Below are positions 47,693 through 56,339 of a DNA stretch of 64,000 nucleotides, one piece after another. The number at the start of each line of letters is the position of its first letter. Within the stretch, counting starts at the first letter, position 1. This DNA comes from Mucilaginibacter rubeus (GTDB lineage: Bacteria > Bacteroidota > Bacteroidia > Sphingobacteriales > Sphingobacteriaceae). The stretch is from contig NZ_BMKD01000012.1 of the NCBI RefSeq assembly GCF_014643835.1, positions 25,290-89,289 on the forward strand. Reading direction: 5' to 3'. Under the pieces are notes generated by a model. The model searched no databases. It was given only the letters and a program-made list of their open reading frames with translations, and was not told the origin of the DNA. Made by a program: the position numbers and the translations under genes.

Positions 47693-50671
47693 ATGACAAG
47701 CAAAGGCCAACAGGTTATACAGCAATGGTACATGGAAAAAAACTGGGAGCAGTTCCCTTTCCAGGCCGAAATGATGGAGGCGTACCTTGGCGGCTATTCA
47801 GGCTTGTTGAATGCTCCCACGGGCAGCGGTAAAACTTTTGCCCTGTTCCTGCCTTTTCTGGCAGGGTTTATCAACACACATCCCGATACCTATAAAACCA
47901 AACAAAATAATGGCTTGCTGATGCTTTGGATAACCCCATTGCGGGCGCTTACCAACGATATCCGTAAAGCCATGCAGGAAGCCTGCGATGAGATCGGCTT
48001 ACCATGGCGCATAGCTACCCGCACAGGGGATACCCCTGCTGCCGAAAAGCAAGCCCTCAAAAAAAAGCTGCCCGAAGTACTGCTTACCACGCCGGAAAGC
48101 TTGCACCTCATGCTTGCCCAAAAGGAATATCCTAAACTGTTCAGTCAGCTGCAGGTGGTTGTAATTGATGAATGGCACGAGTTGTTGGGTACGAAGAGGG
48201 GAGTGCAGGTGGAGCTGGGTTTGTCCAGATTAAAGCACCTCACCCCAACCCTCTCCAAAGGAGAAGGAGCCGAAAAGTTAGATACTAAAGTAAAAGAAAA
48301 ATATCCCGGCTATCATACAACCGATGCTTTGAGCTGGCAGGCAAATATTGATAATGCAAAGTTTATGCGTCATCAACCTACCGAAGCTGAAAATATTTTG
48401 TGGCAATTATTGAGAGGTAAAAGGACGGGATATAAATTCAGGCGGCAACATCTTGTGTTGAATTATATACCAGATTTTATCTGCCTTGAGAAGAAATTGA
48501 TTGTTGAGGTTGATGGAGGATATCATATCAGCATAGAACAACAACATTTAGACGAAGAAAGGACAGCATATTTAAATTCACAGGGATATACCGTGCTGAG
48601 ATATACTAATGATGAAGTGTTGCAAAATCCTGAAAAGGTAATTGATTCCATTAAGCAATATTTAGAAAAAAGCTCCCTCCCCCTCGGGGAGGGTTGGGGT
48701 GGGGTGAAAATCTGGGGTATCTCCGCAACTATTGGCAATCTTGAACAGGCTGCCGAAGTTTTATTAGGAAATGATTTTCCGCCGGAACAGGTTAAAATGG
48801 TACGCGCTAACCTGGAGAAAAAGCTGGATATCCGGTCTATTATTCCACAGAATATTGAGAATTACTCCTGGGCGGGGCATATCGGTTTAAAGCTGCTGCC
48901 CGAGGTGATGGAGATAGTTGCCAAAAGTAAAACCACACTGATATTTACTAATACGCGCTCTCAATCGGAGATCTGGTACCATGCCATTTTGGATAATTAC
49001 CCCGAGTATGCGGGCATCATGGCTATGCACCATGGCTCATTGGATAACGAGCTGCGCAACTGGGTAGAAGCCGCTCTGCATGCCGAAGCCCTAAAACTGG
49101 TGGTGTGCACCTCAAGTTTGGACCTGGGGGTTGATTTTCGCCCTGTAGATACCGTTGTACAGGTTGGCAGTCCCAAAGGTGTTGCCCGTTTTATGCAGCG
49201 TGCGGGGCGAAGCGGGCACCATCCGGGAGCGACATCTCTGGCCTATTTTGTACCCACGCACTCGCTCGAGTTATTGGAGGGCGCGGCGCTGAAGGAAGCT
49301 ATTAAGGATAAGATTTTTGAAAGCCGCGATCCGATGCTGCTCACCATGGATGTGCTGATTCAGTACATGGTGACACTGGCCGTGTCTGATGGTTTTTACG
49401 CCGACGAACTTTTTAAGGAGGTTAAAACCACTTATGCCTTTGCTGATCTGAGCAGGAACGAATTTGGACAATTACTTGATTTTATTACCAGCGGCGGTAA
49501 AACACTTGCCCAGTATGATGAATTTTTAAAAGTTGAGGTTGAAAACGGATTGTATAAAGTAAATAGCCGCAGAGTAGCCATGCGCCACCGGCTGAGTATC
49601 GGTACCATTACCAGTGAATTAAGCATCCGCGTAAAATGGCTCAGCGGCGGTAGTCTGGGTACTATTGAAGAGTCCTTTGTATCGAAGTTAAAACCCGGGA
49701 ATACCTTTTGGTTTGCAGGCCGGAGTTTGGAGTTTGTACGTGTGAAGGAAATGACAGCCTACGTTAAAAAATCCAACTCAACCAAAGGGATAATCCCAAG
49801 CTGGAACGGGGGGCGGATGCCGCTGTCATCACAACTGGCGGCTGTATTCAGGCTTAAGCTGGATGAGGTGGCGCATGGCATCGAAAAAGATGTAGAGGTT
49901 AAGGCTTTGAAACCGCTTTTTGATTTGCAGCAGCAATTATCGCACTTACCGCAAAGCCATGAATTTTTGATCGAGTCATTTAAATCGAGAGAAGGGCACC
50001 ATTTGTTGTTTTATCCTTTTGAGGGGCGGTTGGTTCACGAAGGCATGGCATCGCTGCTGGCTTATCGCATCAGTAAAATAAGGCCTGCAAGTTTTTCTAT
50101 CGCTATGAATGATTACGGCTTTGAATTGCTTACCGACGACGATATCCCTATTGAAGAAGCCCTGGAAGATGCCGGTTTTTTTTCGATAGATAACCTGATA
50201 GATGATATCCAGCACAGCTTAAATGCTAATGAAATGGCCCGCCGCCGTTTCAGGGATATAGCACATATTGGAGGTTTAGTGTTTACGGGTTATCCCGGTC
50301 AGCAGGTAAAGAACAAGCATTTGCAGGCATCAACCTCATTGCTGTTTGAAGTTTTCAGCGAGTATGAGCCGGATAACTTACTGGTACGCCAGGCCTATAA
50401 TGAGGCTTTAGCCTTTCAATTAGAAGAGTTCAGGCTAAGGGCTGCTTTGCAACGGATCCAAACACAAAATATCATTTTGAAAGTGATTGAGCGACCAACA
50501 CCTTTCGCCTTCCCGATCATGGTTGACAGTCTTGGCCGGGAAAGACTGACTACCGAGACCATGGAAGAGCGCATAGCCAAAATGGCCCGCAGCTACGGAG
50601 CAGAAGGTGTTCCTGAACCTGCAGAGCGGAAAAGCAGAAAGCCGGGGATCACAAGGAAGAAGGGGTTTTAA
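47693..50671 (+). CDS. Lhr-type DExH helicase (ligase-associated family) carrying an in-frame DUF559 nuclease insertion
   Basis: 992 residues, of which 157 (182-338) are an insertion; without them 835 residues match the usual ligase-associated DEXH-box helicase size. Walker A APTGSGKT is at 41-48, motif II DEWH at 159-162, motif III SAT at 344-346 (after the insert), and motif VI RFMQRAGRSGHHPG in the second RecA domain; the C-terminal half has the Lhr winged-helix/beta-barrel region. The family unwinds nucleic acid in DNA damage response and normally neighbours an ATP-dependent ligase, exonuclease and phosphoesterase, none of which are here. The frame stays open through the insertion, so the helicase could still be functional. 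Confidence 0.93.
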   Translation: MTSKGQQVIQQWYMEKNWEQFPFQAEMMEAYLGGYSGLLNAPTGSGKTFALFLPFLAGFINTHPDTYKTKQNNGLLMLWITPLRALTNDIRKAMQEACDEIGLPWRIATRTGDTPAAEKQALKKKLPEVLLTTPESLHLMLAQKEYPKLFSQLQVVVIDEWHELLGTKRGVQVELGLSRLKHLTPTLSKGEGAEKLDTKVKEKYPGYHTTDALSWQANIDNAKFMRHQPTEAENILWQLLRGKRTGYKFRRQHLVLNYIPDFICLEKKLIVEVDGGYHISIEQQHLDEERTAYLNSQGYTVLRYTNDEVLQNPEKVIDSIKQYLEKSSLPLGEGWGGVKIWGISATIGNLEQAAEVLLGNDFPPEQVKMVRANLEKKLDIRSIIPQNIENYSWAGHIGLKLLPEVMEIVAKSKTTLIFTNTRSQSEIWYHAILDNYPEYAGIMAMHHGSLDNELRNWVEAALHAEALKLVVCTSSLDLGVDFRPVDTVVQVGSPKGVARFMQRAGRSGHHPGATSLAYFVPTHSLELLEGAALKEAIKDKIFESRDPMLLTMDVLIQYMVTLAVSDGFYADELFKEVKTTYAFADLSRNEFGQLLDFITSGGKTLAQYDEFLKVEVENGLYKVNSRRVAMRHRLSIGTITSELSIRVKWLSGGSLGTIEESFVSKLKPGNTFWFAGRSLEFVRVKEMTAYVKKSNSTKGIIPSWNGGRMPLSSQLAAVFRLKLDEVAHGIEKDVEVKALKPLFDLQQQLSHLPQSHEFLIESFKSREGHHLLFYPFEGRLVHEGMASLLAYRISKIRPASFSIAMNDYGFELLTDDDIPIEEALEDAGFFSIDNLIDDIQHSLNANEMARRRFRDIAHIGGLVFTGYPGQQVKNKHLQASTSLLFEVFSEYEPDNLLVRQAYNEALAFQLEEFRLRAALQRIQTQNIILKVIERPTPFAFPIMVDSLGRERLTTETMEERIAKMARSYGAEGVPEPAERKSRKPGITRKKGF
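48236..48271 (+). repeat. Left 36-bp terminal inverted repeat of the DUF559 insertion
   Basis: CACCTCACCCCAACCCTCTC followed by CAAAGGAGAAGGAGCC. It is the inverted partner of 48671-48706 (29/36 identical, all seven differences transitions). The inner part CTCTCCAAAGGAGA can itself form a small hairpin. Confidence 0.9.
48671..48706 (+). repeat. Right 36-bp terminal inverted repeat of the DUF559 insertion
   Basis: AGCTCCCTCCCCCTCGGGGA then GGGTTGGGGTGGGGTG. It contains the hairpin CTCCCCCTCGGGGAG. The reverse complement aligns with 48236-48271 without gaps. Confidence 0.9.
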
Positions 50672-50690
50672 ATAAATGAAAAACAAAAGA

Positions 50691-50731
50691 GGCCAGCTGT
50701 ATGCGAAGCAAACGGTGGCCCCCTTTTTTTT
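50691..50731 (+). terminator. Probable terminator of the helicase gene
   Basis: GGCCA (50691-50695) pairs with TGGCC (50716-50720), with partial inner pairing, followed by CCC and eight T. The convergent ABC-F gene ends at 50740. Confidence 0.45.
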
Positions 50732-50739
50732 CTATCTTT

Positions 50740-52329
50740 TTACCTTATCAAAATCTCCTGTTCTACGTTTATCTCCTTTAAAAAATATTCATCGTGCGAT
50801 ACAACGATGAGCGTTCCCTGGTAATCGTTAATAGCTGCTGTTAAAATTTCGATGTTTTGAATATCGAGGTTATTGGTGGGCTCATCCAGGATGATCATAT
50901 CTGGTGCCTGGTTGCTGATGGTTAACGAACAGAGCATCAGCCGCATTTTTTCGCCGCCGCTTAGGGCGCTGCATGACTTAGCCCAATACTCCTTAGTAAA
51001 CAAAAACCTGTTGAGGCGAATTTTGATGTCATGTTCCTGCAATACGCCCGAATTATATTCTTCCGCCTGTTCATAAACACTGAGCTTGTTATTGATGAGT
51101 GAATAATCCTGGTCGATATAAATGGCTTTAACCGCCGCGCGTTCTATTGTGCCGGATTGTGGTTTTAGTGAGCCCAGCAGCATCTTTATCAGCGTTGTTT
51201 TGCCTGAGCCGTTTGCCCCTTTGATCGCCAGCCTTTCGCCGCTGGTGATTTGAAAACTTAACGGCGAGGTCCAAAGCTCTTGATCTCTGTATCCAAAGTT
51301 GAGGTCCTTAGCGGTAATCAGTACCTTCCCTTTATGAAGTGCCGAATTGTCAAAACCCATCTTCATTTTATCAATATCCGGCAACCGTGTACGCAGCTGG
51401 CTTAGTTCCTGTGCGATAGCATCAGTTTTTTCGGCATGGACACCCTTCATCTTCGAGGTGCTTTTTTCGGCGGTGTTTTTAAGCGTTTTCATCATGATAG
51501 TGGGCACACCGGCTTTTTCCTGTTTCTTTTTACCGCGGGCATCCAGCTTTTGCTGTCGTTCAACTGATTCCCTTTCTGTTTCCTTAGCCTTGCGGAGCGC
51601 TTTCTCCCTGCTTCTTACATCCTGGTTCAGGGCATCGCTCTCCATCATTTTTTGTTCGGCATAAAAATCGTAATCTCCGCCGTAAACGGTTATGCCCCGC
51701 TTGCTAAGTTCGCAAACCGTAGTAAGTAAGTTGAGTAAGGTACGGTCGTGACTAACCACCACCAGCGTATTATTGGTTGATTGGATATAATTATACAATA
51801 GTTCCCTGCTTGAATTATCCAAATGGTTGCTCGGCTCATCCAGCAAAACTATTTCGGGGCGATGAATGGCGATGCCTGCTAAAAATACTTTTGTTTTTTG
51901 CCCGCCGCTAAGCGTGTCCATTTTTTGCGACAAATCAATATCCTTAAGCTGCCAATGTATAAACGCTTCCTGGCAGCGTTCCTCAATAGCCCAGTCGTCA
52001 TTGAGCAGGGTCATATTTTCGTCGGTAACATTGCCTTCAAGAATCTGCTTTAAGGCGTTTAGTTTATCGTCTATTTGCAGGGCTTCGGCAACGCTAAATG
52101 CATTGTACTGTCCAAAAATCTGGGGCACATAATATGGTTTCGAACCGGTTTTTACCACGCCGCTTGCGGGCTGTAAGTTTCCGGCCAATATTTTAAGCAG
52201 GGTTGATTTCCCCGTGCCGTTGTTGCCTATGAGGGCTATTTTATCGTTTTTATTAACTACGAGATCTATACCCGCAAATAAAAGATCACGGTTAGGGTGT
52301 ATATAAGTGATATCGTGCAGAATAAGCAT
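50740..52329 (-). CDS. ABC-F family ATPase (ribosome-associated or antibiotic-resistance type)
   Basis: 529 residues from ATG 52329 (MLILHDITYIHPN); a longer frame to 52365 adds 12 unlikely residues. Two ABC domains are present: Walker A GNNGTGKST (about 36-44) and GANGSGKTT, signatures LSGGQKTKV and LSGGEKMRL, Walker B VLLDEPSNHLD and IILDEPTNNLD. There are no transmembrane helices, as expected for ABC-F. The charged linker (about 225-300, RSREKALRKAKETERESVERQQKLDARGKKKQ) is the P-site tRNA interaction motif region. It may protect ribosomes from antibiotics or rescue stalled ones; the subclass cannot be assigned by eye. Confidence 0.92.
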   Translation of the reverse strand: MLILHDITYIHPNRDLLFAGIDLVVNKNDKIALIGNNGTGKSTLLKILAGNLQPASGVVKTGSKPYYVPQIFGQYNAFSVAEALQIDDKLNALKQILEGNVTDENMTLLNDDWAIEERCQEAFIHWQLKDIDLSQKMDTLSGGQKTKVFLAGIAIHRPEIVLLDEPSNHLDNSSRELLYNYIQSTNNTLVVVSHDRTLLNLLTTVCELSKRGITVYGGDYDFYAEQKMMESDALNQDVRSREKALRKAKETERESVERQQKLDARGKKKQEKAGVPTIMMKTLKNTAEKSTSKMKGVHAEKTDAIAQELSQLRTRLPDIDKMKMGFDNSALHKGKVLITAKDLNFGYRDQELWTSPLSFQITSGERLAIKGANGSGKTTLIKMLLGSLKPQSGTIERAAVKAIYIDQDYSLINNKLSVYEQAEEYNSGVLQEHDIKIRLNRFLFTKEYWAKSCSALSGGEKMRLMLCSLTISNQAPDMIILDEPTNNLDIQNIEILTAAINDYQGTLIVVSHDEYFLKEINVEQEILIR

Positions 52330-52510
52330 AATTTCTTTCTTGAAAAAGGTGAATAAGTACAGCATGCGTTGTGGTAACGGCGCTGTTTATTTGTCCTGAA
52401 AGAAATTATTTATCACATAGAGGGAATGGTAGTTTACCGGGGCAAAAATAACAAAAATGATTGAAATGTAATGAAAGCGATATCCATTCCTCTTTCCACC
52501 ATAATACTTT

Positions 52511-52548
52511 TAAAATAAAAAAGCCTTCAAACTCCAGTTCAAAGGCTT
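52511..52548 (-). terminator. Terminator of the DUF1349 gene (minus strand)
   Basis: On the minus strand AAGCCTTTGAACT pairs with AGTTTGAAGGCTT around GG and runs into TTTTTTATTTT. Arms at 52521-52533 and 52536-52548. Confidence 0.85.
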
Positions 52549-52572
52549 AGCTCTATCCATCTTCCGGCAAAG

Positions 52573-53187
52573 TTACTTGCTGATCTTCTGTACTTTGAAA
52601 TCTTCAAACTTTACATCAAAGCTTTGTTTGCCCGGTGCTGCCGCCACCATTCCTATCATCGCTTTTACATTGGGCGGAAAATAAGCCAGGCGGAGCATAT
52701 CATATTTTTCACCATCGAACGAATATTTGATCTCTACAAAATCGCCTTTGCGCAGCAGTTTCAGCCAAACCGATTTGGGACTGTCATGCCTTGGCACTAC
52801 CGACCAGTCCGAAACTTCGCGGGTAACTACAGCACTTACGTTTTGTACGCCGTCAACATATTCAATTCCGGTTTTTATCCAGTTTTTGTTATCTATCCTT
52901 ACCATTAACCCGGCCTGGTGAAACAGTTCTTTATAGGCCCCGGTAATTTTTACGCTGGCTTCAAAATCGCCTTCCTGTTCGGTAAAATAAAATGGACCGT
53001 TATCCCTGATAAAGCCATAATGTGTTACCCGCCAGTAGTCGGTTGCGGGGTCAACGGTCATGTGCAGCGTACTGCCTTCTATTAATGATTTTTGAGGTTT
53101 ACTGTACCATTGCATACTGTTTAAATTTTGTGCGAAACCAAATTTGCTGAGCAGGGCAAATAAGAAAAAAAAGGTTAGTTTTTTCAT
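52573..53187 (-). CDS. DUF1349 exported concanavalin-like protein
   Basis: 204 residues with a signal peptide (FFFLFALLSKFGFAQ). The body matches DUF1349, a concanavalin-A-like jelly roll: MTVDPATDYWRVTHYGFIRDNGPFYF, then FEASVKITGAYKELFHQAGLMVRIDNKNWIKTGIEYVDG and the ending GMVAAAPGKQSFDVKFEDFKV. The family is widespread and may bind carbohydrates in the periplasm, but its role is not established. It is monocistronic with a strong terminator. Confidence 0.93.
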   Translation of the reverse strand: MKKLTFFFLFALLSKFGFAQNLNSMQWYSKPQKSLIEGSTLHMTVDPATDYWRVTHYGFIRDNGPFYFTEQEGDFEASVKITGAYKELFHQAGLMVRIDNKNWIKTGIEYVDGVQNVSAVVTREVSDWSVVPRHDSPKSVWLKLLRKGDFVEIKYSFDGEKYDMLRLAYFPPNVKAMIGMVAAAPGKQSFDVKFEDFKVQKISK

Positions 53188-53349
53188 GGAGGTAAATTTA
53201 TGATAATAAAGAATGAAGGTCGTTTTAGTTTATAAACTTTTGCTCGATCGGCCCGGATCATACCAGGCTTGATAACTCAGAGGTGGGGGTGATGTTTACT
53301 AATTGTTAAAATATGCTTAACTTAGTATTAAACAACATAAGCAAAATGT

Positions 53350-53607
53350 ATGTCGAAGAACAAACTGCCACTTTATGCTATAGTTGAACTATTGATGCGC
53401 GTTACCGGCATTAATCCACAAATTGGGAATTATAAAAACCATGCGGAACGCGGAGATCAGGTAGTTGTTAAAACAAGTAATGGCACTATTCAACTTTCAA
53501 GAGCCCTTGTTTTATCCCAGTTTCATAGGCCCGAAGACATTGAGAAACGTGATTTGGAATCCCTGGCTTCAAGGTTTAGAAGGAAACTGAGCAGGGCAAA
53601 CAGGTGA
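53350..53607 (+). CDS. Small hypothetical protein
   Basis: 85 residues, starting MSKNKLPLYAIVELLMRVTG. It has a basic C-terminus (SRFRRKLSRANR), no signal peptide, and a Gly/Asn/Lys-rich middle. The ATG at 53350 follows an AT-rich region. The pattern 'LPLYAIVELLMRVTGINPQIGNYKNHAERGDQVVVKTSNGTIQL' could be a small nucleic-acid-binding fold; no family is recognised. It sits alone between a minus-strand gene and another small unknown gene, in a visibly AT-richer stretch. Confidence 0.5.
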   Translation: MSKNKLPLYAIVELLMRVTGINPQIGNYKNHAERGDQVVVKTSNGTIQLSRALVLSQFHRPEDIEKRDLESLASRFRRKLSRANR

Positions 53608-53766
53608 AAGGGTAGCTATTATCCGTTAGAATTTAATCGGCCGGTTATCGCATTGTTTTATTTCTCATTTAGCGGACTTTCAATTCTTATAAAGAAACAC
53701 GCTAAATTTATGGCATGAAACTAAGCAATTCATTTAGCGGCGCATTAAGAACGTTTTACCTATTTC

Positions 53767-54036
53767 ATGGCAAGCGGTAGTCAGTACACACTTGAAGGAA
53801 TTGATTATCTTACGTTATATGGTAATGAGCCAGGTGCCATTGAACAGGTATTTGCAATTTATGCCAATGTGATTGAACTGGATGATACCGGAAAGGTACT
53901 GAACGCCAAATACGCAGAAAAAAGGGCAACGGATTATCTTCGGGCATATTGTGATCCCTCTTTTGTTGTAGAGCCTCCGTTTGAAGATTGGGAACTTGCA
54001 CTTCATGAGCCTCCACCATTAAAAGATCAAAACTAA
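53767..54036 (+). CDS. Small hypothetical protein (possibly DUF7677-like)
   Basis: 89 residues, acidic, with YLRAYCDPSFVVEPPFEDWELALHEPP near the end (about 57-83). The 'YLRxYxDP...PPFExWExxLH' ending reminds me of a small uncharacterised family labelled DUF7677; this is from memory and uncertain. No signal peptide or membrane segment. Reasonable coding composition. It is on the same strand as the 53350 gene but 159 bases away, so cotranscription is uncertain. Function unknown. Confidence 0.55.
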   Translation: MASGSQYTLEGIDYLTLYGNEPGAIEQVFAIYANVIELDDTGKVLNAKYAEKRATDYLRAYCDPSFVVEPPFEDWELALHEPPPLKDQN

Positions 54037-54120
54037 GTAATGATGTTTTGATCATTTTTTCGGAACAACAGTCCTCATTCCTAAAAATTCAGGAGATTTG
54101 CATTTTAAAAGATTTGCCTT

Positions 54121-54897
54121 ATGAACCTCGGATTAGATCAAAAGGTAGCTGTTGTATTGGCTGCGAGTAAAGGATTAGGAAAAGCCTCGGCAATGGCTTT
54201 ATCAGCAGAAGGCGCGAAAGTCATCATCGGTTCGCGGAACTCGGCAGAACTTAACGAGGCCGCAGAAGACATCAGCTCAAAAACGGGCAATGAAGTGTCA
54301 TGTTTTCCGGTAGACGTCAGCGATAGCGGGCAATTGGCTTCGTTTATAAATCGGGCGGGCAGCATATACGGACGGATAGATATATTGGTTAATAATGCCG
54401 GCGGGCCACCTTTCGGAAAATTTGAGAGCTTTGACGACACGCAATGGCAGCAGGCCTATGAACAAAACATGCTCAGTTTCGTTCGGACATCCCGGTTGGT
54501 ATTACCTTTTATGAAAACGGCAGGCAGCGGCCGTATTATCAATATCGTTAGTGGCTCGGTCAAGTCTGTATTGACCAACTCGGTGCTGTCTACCGCGATG
54601 CGTATGGGCGTAGTTGGTACGGCCAAAATGCTTGCCGACGAATTAGGCGTTTATGGAATTACCGTCAATAATATCGCACCGGGCCTTATTCTGACAGATC
54701 GGATCAGGCACACGCTGCCCCTGGACGTGGACCCCGAAGAGGCAATTAAGGAAAAAGCCGAAAGTATTCCGCTCAAACGCATTGGCAAGCCGGAAGAATT
54801 TGCAGCCCTGGTAGCATTCCTTTCATCTGCCCAGGCGGCATACATCAGCGGGACAACCATACAGGTAGACGGAGGTGCCAGCCGTGCTATTTTTTAA
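54121..54897 (+). CDS. SDR-family oxidoreductase of the BKR-like subgroup lacking the catalytic Tyr
   Basis: 258 residues. The cofactor loop is atypical: AASKGLGKAS (about 14-23). DVSDSGQL, NNAGGPPFG (about 90-98) and the C-terminal ISGTTIQVDGGASRAIF fit FabG-like enzymes. Where classical SDRs have YxxxK, the sequence is VLSTAMRMGVVGTAKMLADELG, with no Tyr at the expected place. This matches the BKR-like subgroup in which the Tyr is replaced. Activity and substrate are therefore uncertain. Divergently or independently transcribed; the O-methyltransferase converges from the other strand. Confidence 0.88.
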   Translation: MNLGLDQKVAVVLAASKGLGKASAMALSAEGAKVIIGSRNSAELNEAAEDISSKTGNEVSCFPVDVSDSGQLASFINRAGSIYGRIDILVNNAGGPPFGKFESFDDTQWQQAYEQNMLSFVRTSRLVLPFMKTAGSGRIINIVSGSVKSVLTNSVLSTAMRMGVVGTAKMLADELGVYGITVNNIAPGLILTDRIRHTLPLDVDPEEAIKEKAESIPLKRIGKPEEFAALVAFLSSAQAAYISGTTIQVDGGASRAIF

Positions 54898-54943
54898 TAA
54901 AGCTCGAACTTATTGCATGTATTTGTAATATCGAACCACTCAT

Positions 54944-55984
54944 CTACTTGTATGCAATTGCCGCGCTTGATGGCCCGGTTAATGGAATAATTGAAGTTGA
55001 TTTAAACCCGGCAATATTTGCCCATCTGTTAAAGTCGGCAAATGTGTAATCAAACCCGGTGCCTGTTTCAATAAGCATATTCAAACTCATCATCATTCCA
55101 AAAATATTTTGCTTCCGCTCGCTATCTATTATGTTTTCGATAGCTACAAATGCTCCGTCGGCGGGGAGCGCGTCATAAGCTTTTTTCATTAATGATATTT
55201 TATTTTCCTCGTCCCAATCATGCAGGATATTTCCCATTACAACAATATCCGCATCGGGTATCGGCATAGTGAAGAAGTCGCCGCTTGCTGTTTTTACCTG
55301 TTCGGATAGCCCGAATTGCTGTATAGTTGCGTTTGCAACGGGTTCAACCGGCGGGAGGTCAAAACTGGTGCAACGCATATGGGCATTATGCCTGGCAACC
55401 ATCAATGAAAGTAGCCCGGCCGAACCGCCTACATCAATCAGTGTTTTATATTGGGTAAAATCAAATTTTTGAGCAAAGGCCATAAAATTCCCCATTTGAA
55501 TGCCACTCATTGCATTAATAAACCCTTTCAATTTTTCAGGATCTGAATATATTAGGCCAAAAAAATCCTCGCTTTTTTTTATTTCGTTTTGCGGAAGCCC
55601 GGTAAGCAGCCCTTCACCCAGGCTACCCCAAAATGTATATAAGCGATTGTTCATCATTTCAAGGATGCCGCCAATGTATGATGGCTTATTTTTATCTAAA
55701 AATGTATCAGTGTCCGGCGTATTTGAATAAATAGCGGTATCTAAGATGCCTTCACGCTTTAAAAAACCAAACACGGTTAAAGCATCTAAAAAATCATAAA
55801 CATTCCTGTCGGTACATTTAAGCCCTAAAATGTTTTTGATATCGTTGGCTTTCATGGTTTTCTTTTCGGCAAGCCGGGTGAACAATTGAAAACTGACGGC
55901 GGTTAAAAGGATTTTTGAGGCCCAAAATCCTGTGCCAATTTTCATAATGTTTTCGGGTGATGGCTGGTTAGGTTGCTGTTCCAT
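54944..55984 (-). CDS. Class I O-methyltransferase (acetylserotonin/hydroxyneurosporene-type)
   Basis: 346 residues. The N-terminal winged-helix dimerisation domain (about 10-90) has TGFWASKILLTAVSFQLFTRLAEKKTMKANDIKNILGLKC. The C-terminal methyltransferase has motif I LIDVGGSAGLLSLMVARHN (about 180-198), CTSFDLPPVEPVA (about 202-214) and the catalytic region ADIVVMGNILHDWDEENKISLMKKAY, where His of HDWD is the expected general base. It resembles small-molecule O-methyltransferases of secondary metabolism. No biosynthetic cluster is visible nearby; it converges with the SDR gene. Confidence 0.92.
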   Translation of the reverse strand: MEQQPNQPSPENIMKIGTGFWASKILLTAVSFQLFTRLAEKKTMKANDIKNILGLKCTDRNVYDFLDALTVFGFLKREGILDTAIYSNTPDTDTFLDKNKPSYIGGILEMMNNRLYTFWGSLGEGLLTGLPQNEIKKSEDFFGLIYSDPEKLKGFINAMSGIQMGNFMAFAQKFDFTQYKTLIDVGGSAGLLSLMVARHNAHMRCTSFDLPPVEPVANATIQQFGLSEQVKTASGDFFTMPIPDADIVVMGNILHDWDEENKISLMKKAYDALPADGAFVAIENIIDSERKQNIFGMMMSLNMLIETGTGFDYTFADFNRWANIAGFKSTSIIPLTGPSSAAIAYK

Positions 55985-56339
55985 TTTTGTTATTATTAAA
56001 TATCGGTTTAAAACTGGTAATGCCTTTCGGCGAATTCTACCCGGGCGGGAGAAATTAATTATCTAAAATACAGGTATTTAATTTAAAAAGAAAAGGGGGA
56101 TTGATAATTGTGAAGAATGTATTTATGTTAATTGATTATACCTTTTTCTGTTCGGGCCGAATGGGGAGATGGCATGATATTTTCTTGCGAAGAGAATGAG
56201 TTGTGCTTCCGGCAAAAGGTGATAAAGCATTGCTGCAAACTGCTATGAGGCTATTCGTCGACACAATCACATCATTCATCGTCACATTGGCACAAAAAAT
56301 ACGCGGATTTGTTCCCTCAATAAACAAACTTTTTAAATT
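55985..56339. other. Intergenic stretch, no supported feature
   Basis: 355 bases between divergent genes. A 63-codon minus-strand frame (56136-56327) is not convincing. TTGGCACA at 56284-56291 recalls half of a sigma-54 site, but the TTGC half is absent. Nothing else seen. Confidence 0.5.

Larger units (their letters stand above)
48236..48706 (+). mobile_element. In-frame inserted palindromic element encoding a DUF559 (Vsr-like) endonuclease domain
   Basis: 471 bases, exactly 157 codons in the helicase frame, bounded by 36-bp inverted repeats. Residues about 211-325 of the product read as a full DUF559 domain: MRHQPTEAENILWQLLRGKR, YKFRRQH, the PDF Asp (261), IVEVDGGYH (Glu272, Asp274, His278), DEERTAYLNSQGYTVLRYTNDEVL. 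This is the PD-(D/E)xK/Vsr-type nuclease fold. The repeat ends translate as HLTPTLSKGEG and SSLPLGEGWGGV linkers. It lies between helicase motif II and III. Precise junctions and any target duplication cannot be fixed without an uninterrupted homologue. Confidence 0.85.

Noticed and set aside
48236-48706. The helicase insertion as an intein
   Set aside because: No Cys/Ser start, no HN-Cys/Ser splice junction, and the ends are DNA inverted repeats; a retained domain is more likely.
47693-50671. Helicase as part of a ligase-associated repair operon
   Set aside because: No ligase, exonuclease or phosphoesterase gene lies near; the neighbours are a lipoprotein and an ABC-F gene.
56284-56300. Possible sigma-54 promoter (TTGGCACA...)
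   Set aside because: Only the GG half matches; the required TTGC/GC half at the right spacing is absent.
56136-56327. 63-codon minus-strand frame
   Set aside because: No conserved pattern or convincing start context; lies in a divergent promoter region.
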